A DNA stretch of 64,000 bases from Arthrobacter sp. GMC3. Its GTDB lineage: Bacteria > Actinomycetota > Actinomycetes > Actinomycetales > Micrococcaceae. Under the pieces are notes generated by a model. The model was given only the letters and a program-made list of their open reading frames with translations, was not told the DNA's origin and searched no databases. Location of the stretch: NCBI RefSeq assembly GCF_002929305.1, contig NZ_PJIO01000002.1, positions 434,001 to 498,000 on the forward strand, written 5' to 3'. Position numbers and translations under genes: made by a program. Positions 59,840 through 64,000 of the stretch are shown piece by piece; the first letter of the stretch is position 1; each line of letters starts with the position of its first letter.

Positions 59840-61669
59840 ATGGGCCACGCGCCAGTGCAGGAATCTGTTGAGCAGGCAATGACCACCCACAGCGGCCTGG
59901 CCGCCTGGGTTGCGGAGGTTGCTGCGCTTACCCAGCCGGAGAATATTCACTGGGTGGACGGGTCGGAGCGCGAATATGCCCGGTTGACTGACGAGTTGGT
60001 CAGTGGCGGGACGTTCACCCGGCTCAATCCGGAACTGTTTCCGAATTCCTTTGCCGCGTTTTCAGATCCCAAGGATGTGGCCCGCGTCGAGGGCAGGACG
60101 TTCATCTGCTCCAAGAGCAAGCGCGACGCCGGGTTCACCAACAATTGGATGGAACCAACGGCCATGAAGGCGATCCTGGATGACAGGTTCGCCGGGAGCA
60201 TGCGCGGACGCACCATGTACGTCATTCCCTTTGTCATGGGTCCGCTGGATGCTGAGGATCCCAAATACGGCGTCGAGATCACCGACTCCGCCTACGTGGT
60301 GACCTCGATGCGCATCATGGCACGCATCGGTACCGACGTTTTGCGTCAGCTCGAACTCACCAACGCCTTCTTTGTCCCGGCACTGCACTCCGTCGGCGCA
60401 CCGCTGGCACCAGGCGAAAAGGACGTTGCCTGGCCGTGCAACGAAGAGAAGTGGATTGTGCACTTCCCCGAAGAGCGTTCCATCTTCTCCTACGGCTCCG
60501 GCTACGGCGGCAACGCGCTACTGGGCAAGAAGTGCTTTGCGCTGCGCATCGCCTCCGTCATGGCCCGTGACGAAGGCTGGCTGGCCGAGCACATGCTGAT
60601 CCTGAAGCTCATCAGCCCCGAAAACAAGAGCTACCACGTGGCTGCCGCGTTCCCGTCGGCCTGTGGCAAGACCAACCTGGCGCTGCTGGAACCAACCATC
60701 CCCGGTTGGAAAGCTGAGACACTCGGCGATGACATCAACTGGATGCGCTTTGGCAAGGAAGGCGAACTGCGCGCGGTCAACCCAGAGGCAGGCCTATTTG
60801 GCGTGGCACCAGGCACCGGCTGGTCCACAAACCCGAACGCCATGGCCGCGATCGCCAAGGGCAATTCGGTCTTCACCAACGTTGCCTTGACCGACGACGG
60901 CGGCGTTTGGTGGGAGGGTATGACCGAGCAGGTGCCTGCTCACCTGACCGACTGGCAGGGCAATAGCTGGACGCCAGAATCTGGCCACCCCGCAGCGCAC
61001 CCGAACTCACGGTTCTGCACACCCATCGATCAGGTGGACATGCTCTCCTCGGAGTACTACGCACCCGAAGGTGTTGAAATTAACGCCATCTTGTTCGGCG
61101 GACGTCGCAAAACCACAATTCCCCTGGTAACGCAGGCTCGCGACTGGACTCACGGCATCTTCATGGGTTCCACGCTGTCCTCGGAAACCACCGCGGCCGC
61201 CACAGGGGCAGTTGGCGTGGTCCGCCGTGACCCCATGGCCATGCTGCCGTTCATGGGCTACGACGCCGGCGACTACCTCAAGCACTGGATTGAGCTCTCC
61301 GCCAAGGCAAACCAGGCCCGGCTGCCGAAGATCTTCCTGGTGAACTGGTTCCGCCGCACCTCCAGCGGTGGCTTCGCCTGGCCTGGTTTCGGTGAGAACA
61401 GCCGCGTGCTCAAGTGGGTCGTGGAACGCCTTGAGGGTACCGCCGCTGCCGTGGAGACCCCCATTGGTTTGATCCCCGCCCCCGGCTCACTGGACCTGGC
61501 AGGTTTGGAGGTGCCGGAGTCGGACCTGCAGGACGCGCTCAAGGTGGTCCCGGCCGAATGGGACGAGGAGTTGAAGGGCATCCACGAGTGGTACGCCCGC
61601 TTCGGTGATTCCCTGCCAACGGAAATGTCAGCCCAGCTGGATGACTTGAAGGCCCGCTTCGCTCTCTAG
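59840..61669 (+). CDS. pckG: Phosphoenolpyruvate carboxykinase (GTP)
   Basis: The 609-residue enzyme interconverts oxaloacetate and PEP with GTP. Motifs visible are the P-loop [16 protein letters not shown], the GTP-binding [12 protein letters not shown] and [11 protein letters not shown] near the C-terminus. The ATG at 59840 is chosen because AAGGG lies seven bases upstream and it gives the normal family length of about 610 residues; longer in-frame versions lack homology. A CRP/GlxR-like site upstream suggests induction during growth on gluconeogenic carbon sources. Confidence 0.97.
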   Translation: MGHAPVQESVEQAMTTHSGLAAWVAEVAALTQPENIHWVDGSEREYARLTDELVSGGTFTRLNPELFPNSFAAFSDPKDVARVEGRTFICSKSKRDAGFTNNWMEPTAMKAILDDRFAGSMRGRTMYVIPFVMGPLDAEDPKYGVEITDSAYVVTSMRIMARIGTDVLRQLELTNAFFVPALHSVGAPLAPGEKDVAWPCNEEKWIVHFPEERSIFSYGSGYGGNALLGKKCFALRIASVMARDEGWLAEHMLILKLISPENKSYHVAAAFPSACGKTNLALLEPTIPGWKAETLGDDINWMRFGKEGELRAVNPEAGLFGVAPGTGWSTNPNAMAAIAKGNSVFTNVALTDDGGVWWEGMTEQVPAHLTDWQGNSWTPESGHPAAHPNSRFCTPIDQVDMLSSEYYAPEGVEINAILFGGRRKTTIPLVTQARDWTHGIFMGSTLSSETTAAATGAVGVVRRDPMAMLPFMGYDAGDYLKHWIELSAKANQARLPKIFLVNWFRRTSSGGFAWPGFGENSRVLKWVVERLEGTAAAVETPIGLIPAPGSLDLAGLEVPESDLQDALKVVPAEWDEELKGIHEWYARFGDSLPTEMSAQLDDLKARFAL

Positions 61670-61704
61670 TCGCCGCCGCGCCACGGCTCCTGCTGTGGCG
61701 CGGC

Positions 61705-62154
61705 TTAGCGCGGGCGGGTCGTGCTAAGGGTGAGGGGCACAGGACCCTGTTGCTTGTCCTTGGACAGGCCGCCAATGGTTACGGTGTCCAAGGATAAGTA
61801 GAACGCCTCACGGGCACGGTTCAGCGCACCACGGAGTCCGCAGTCGTGCAACAGGGGGCAATCGCCTGCCTCCGAACGGCAGGCGGCCACGTCGTTGTGT
61901 TCATTCAGAGTACGCAGCACACCGCCCACGGAGATCTCCGTCCCGGCGGTGGAGATGCGCACGCCGCCGCTGCGCCCACGCACAGCCTCCACCAGACCCA
62001 AGTTGCGCAGCTTTAGCATCGACTTGCTGACGTGGTTGTACGGTGTGCCCACCATGTCGGCAACGCTTTGGGTCGTCAGGAGCTCCGATTTCCCGGAAGC
62101 GTTCAGGACCAGCAAGACGCGCAGACACACATCCGAGAACGCACTCAAACGCAT
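61705..62154 (-). CDS. Rrf2 family regulator, NsrR-like
   Basis: The 149-residue protein has an Rrf2 winged helix (SVADMVGTPYNHVSKSMLKLRNLGL) and three cysteines in C-x6-C-x5-C (CRSEAGDCPLLHDC, about residues 91-104), the iron-sulfur ligand arrangement of NsrR nitric oxide sensors. Its ATG follows the TAA of the upstream small gene with no gap, so they are translationally coupled. No hmp-like target gene is in the window. Confidence 0.85.
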   Translation of the reverse strand: MRLSAFSDVCLRVLLVLNASGKSELLTTQSVADMVGTPYNHVSKSMLKLRNLGLVEAVRGRSGGVRISTAGTEISVGGVLRTLNEHNDVAACRSEAGDCPLLHDCGLRGALNRAREAFYLSLDTVTIGGLSKDKQQGPVPLTLSTTRPR

Positions 62155-62634
62155 TTAGTCACCCCAGATTTGGATCTCGCCAGGTTCCAAGAATGGATCG
62201 GCAAAGTCCCAACCTTCCGCAGTTTGCTTGTACGGGCGAACAGCGGAGACGCTCACGCCATGGCTGTGCTCGGCCATGATGTGGATGGCGTCGGTTGCGT
62301 CGTCCGGCAAGTGGATGTCGCAGACGACGGCGGCGGCACGGTTTTGCTCTTTTTGTTGGCCCAGAGCCTCGTAGAGGTCCGCGATCATGGTGTCGGCGTC
62401 GAGCTCGGTTTCCTCTTCGCCTTCCACGGTGTTCGGCGAGACGGCCACCAAGCTGATGTCGCCGTCGTTGCTGACCACCAAGGCCACCGGCAAGAACGCG
62501 CCGTGGGCTTCAATCTGGTCCCCGGCCACACCCAGTGCCGTGCCAATGAGCTTGTTCAAGTCGTCCTGGACCAGTGCGTCCTGGGCCGACTGCTCGCCGC
62601 TGACCTGCTCAGCCGCCGTGTTATTCGTATCCAT
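62155..62634 (-). CDS. Small soluble protein, family shared with 22853-23296
   Basis: The 159-residue acidic protein has a polar N-terminus and then the layout of its paralogue at 22853: a helix, GAFLPVAL, TMIADLYEAL, a strand segment AAVVCDIHLPDDATDAIHIM and HSHGVSVSAVRPY. It contains no cysteine ligand set or membrane segment. It is coupled to the NsrR-like gene that follows and may act in the same nitrosative or redox response. Function is unknown. Confidence 0.72.
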   Translation of the reverse strand: MDTNNTAAEQVSGEQSAQDALVQDDLNKLIGTALGVAGDQIEAHGAFLPVALVVSNDGDISLVAVSPNTVEGEEETELDADTMIADLYEALGQQKEQNRAAAVVCDIHLPDDATDAIHIMAEHSHGVSVSAVRPYKQTAEGWDFADPFLEPGEIQIWGD

Positions 62635-62655
62635 CGGTACTCCTAAAAATGGGTA

Positions 62656-64000
62656 TTACTGGCGGACCAGTGCCAGGACGGCGTCGCGGATGTCGGCCAT
62701 AGTGCTGGCATCCACGGCCTCGGCGTTCAGTCGCAGGAAAGGTTCGGTGTTGGAGGCGCGCAGGTTGAACCACCACTGGCCGTTGTTGGCGATGAAGGTC
62801 AGGCCATCGAGCTCATCAATGGTGACTTCGTCATTAGTGTAGGCCGCACGGACGCGGGCCACAGCGGCAGGAACATCGGACAGCTGGGAGTTGATCTCGC
62901 CGCTGGAAACGTAGGGCTCGTATTCGCGCCCCAGCTCGGACAGCGGGCCATCCTGCTCGCCCAGGGCAGCCAGGACGTGCATGGCGGCCAACATGCCGGT
63001 GTCAGCGTTAAAGAAATCGCGGAAGTAGTAGTGCGCGGAGTGCTCTCCGCCAAACACGGCGCCTTCGGCAGCCATGGTGGCTTTGATGAAGGAGTGGCCC
63101 ACACGGGTGCGCACCGGGCGGCCGCCGTCGTGCTCGATCAGTTCGGGCACGGCGCGCGAGGTGATGAGGTTGTGGATCACAGTGGGGTGTTCCTCGCCCA
63201 GAGCCTTGGCGCGGGCGATCTCGCGGCGAGCCACCAAAGCTGTCACAGCGGAGGGGGACAGTGGGGCGCCGAGTTCGTCGATGACAAAGCAGCGGTCCGC
63301 GTCGCCGTCGAACGCCAGGCCAATGTCTGCGCCATGCTTGACCACGGCCGCCTGGAGGTCCACCAGGTTGGCCGGCTCCAAGGGGTTGGCGGGGTGGTTG
63401 GGGAAAGTGCCGTCCAGCTCAAAGTACAGCGGCACGATCTCAAACGGCAGACCGGCCAGCAGGGTGTCGCCCAGGACGGCCGGGGTGGTCATGCCGGCCA
63501 TGCCGTTGCCGGCGTCCACCACCACTTTCAGGGGGCGGGAGCCGGTCAGGTCCACCAGGGAGCGCAGGTACTCGGCGTAGTTCTTGAGAACGTCCGCCTC
63601 GGTGATGGTGCCCGTTGCCGGGGCGGTGGGGACGCCGTCGGTCAAGTATTTTTGGGCCAGGTCGCGGATGTCCATCAACCCGGTCTCGGAGGAAACGGGC
63701 ACAGCGCCGGCCTTGGCCATCTTCATGCCGTTGTACTCGGCCGGGTTGTGGCTGGCGGTGAACACCGTTCCGGCTGCATTGAGTGAGCCACAGGCAAAGT
63801 ACAGCTCGTCGGTGGAGATCAGGCCCAGGAGCTGGACGTTGGCGCCGCGACCGGCGGCACCGGTGGCAAACGCCTGGGAGAACTCGGGGGAGGAGGGACG
63901 CATGTCCCCGCCCACCAGCACGGTTTCGCCGGACAGGCCCAGTACATCGACAAATGCGGCGCCAACGGCGTGGACGGATTCGGCGGTGATGCTCTCGCCC
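62656..64000 (-). CDS. manB: Phosphomannomutase/phosphoglucomutase, 5' partial
   Basis: The minus-strand frame is open to the right edge of the window, so the N-terminus is missing. The visible 447 residues contain the active-site loop TASHNPAEYNG with the phosphoserine, the metal site AFDGDADRCF (Asp triad), the sugar-recognition motif GGEHSAHYYF and the C-terminal phosphate-binding segment RASNTEPFLR. This is the alpha-D-phosphohexomutase family; ManB rather than PGM is judged from the HSAHYYF region. Its stop is 21 bases from the small gene to the left. Confidence 0.92.
   Translation of the reverse strand, partial: GESITAESVHAVGAAFVDVLGLSGETVLVGGDMRPSSPEFSQAFATGAAGRGANVQLLGLISTDELYFACGSLNAAGTVFTASHNPAEYNGMKMAKAGAVPVSSETGLMDIRDLAQKYLTDGVPTAPATGTITEADVLKNYAEYLRSLVDLTGSRPLKVVVDAGNGMAGMTTPAVLGDTLLAGLPFEIVPLYFELDGTFPNHPANPLEPANLVDLQAAVVKHGADIGLAFDGDADRCFVIDELGAPLSPSAVTALVARREIARAKALGEEHPTVIHNLITSRAVPELIEHDGGRPVRTRVGHSFIKATMAAEGAVFGGEHSAHYYFRDFFNADTGMLAAMHVLAALGEQDGPLSELGREYEPYVSSGEINSQLSDVPAAVARVRAAYTNDEVTIDELDGLTFIANNGQWWFNLRASNTEPFLRLNAEAVDASTMADIRDAVLALVRQ

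Overview
The window is GC-rich bacterial chromosome from an actinobacterium, most likely Micrococcaceae (Arthrobacter-like). The evidence is the GC-rich third codon positions, frequent GTG and TTG starts, the Lhr-Nei2 gene pair, a GTP-type PEP carboxykinase, DUF4232 and YcnI proteins, a c-di-AMP riboswitch ahead of a wall hydrolase, and peptide-type sialic acid uptake. Genes are packed tightly, with many ATGA, GTGA or TAATG overlaps. I see no prophage, insertion sequence, CRISPR array or rRNA.

Left part (1-9200): an envelope-stress cluster holds a DUF6286-like membrane protein, an AmaP-like protein, CsbD, GlsB/YeaQ, an ECF sigma factor, a protein that joins a zinc anti-sigma motif to an Asp23 domain, and a small partner. 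A pseudouridine synthase, a WXG-motif protein with a lipoprotein, a second ECF sigma factor with a CU044_5270-type membrane protein, and a CPBP protease follow.

Middle-left (9200-30900): nei2 overlaps lhr, which carries an in-frame 57-bp tandem repeat. Then come two small exported or membrane proteins, a YcnI/His-Met-rich membrane pair, a two-component system, an Excalibur protein, tRNA-Ser(CGA), an AlkZ-like glycosylase, tadA, upp, a MarR/DHA2 exporter pair, a SUMF1-fold protein without catalytic cysteines, a lytic transglycosylase behind a c-di-AMP riboswitch, and a MarR-MFS operon with a palindromic operator.

Middle-right (30900-46800): an AT-richer regulatory region leads to a receiver-less winged-helix regulator. 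A SixA phosphatase follows, then a YhgE/Pip protein with a degenerate ABC ATPase. Next is a leftward sialic acid operon: Tat-type lipoprotein receptor, permease, fused permease-ATPase, ATPase, lyase, ROK kinase, NanE and an HSL-family esterase. A divergent FadR-type regulator faces it. Strong stem-loops lie at three of the operon's gene boundaries.

Right part (46800-64000): two alpha/beta hydrolases are followed by a glucoside locus. Its leftward operon encodes an MFS carrier, PAP2 phosphatase and two GH3 enzymes; TetR, a ROK regulator, a paralogous MFS carrier and a carboxylesterase read rightward. tRNA-Arg(ACG), pckG behind a CRP/GlxR-like site, an NsrR-like Rrf2 regulator coupled to a small protein that has a paralogue at 22853-23296, and the 3' part of a phosphomannomutase gene complete the window.
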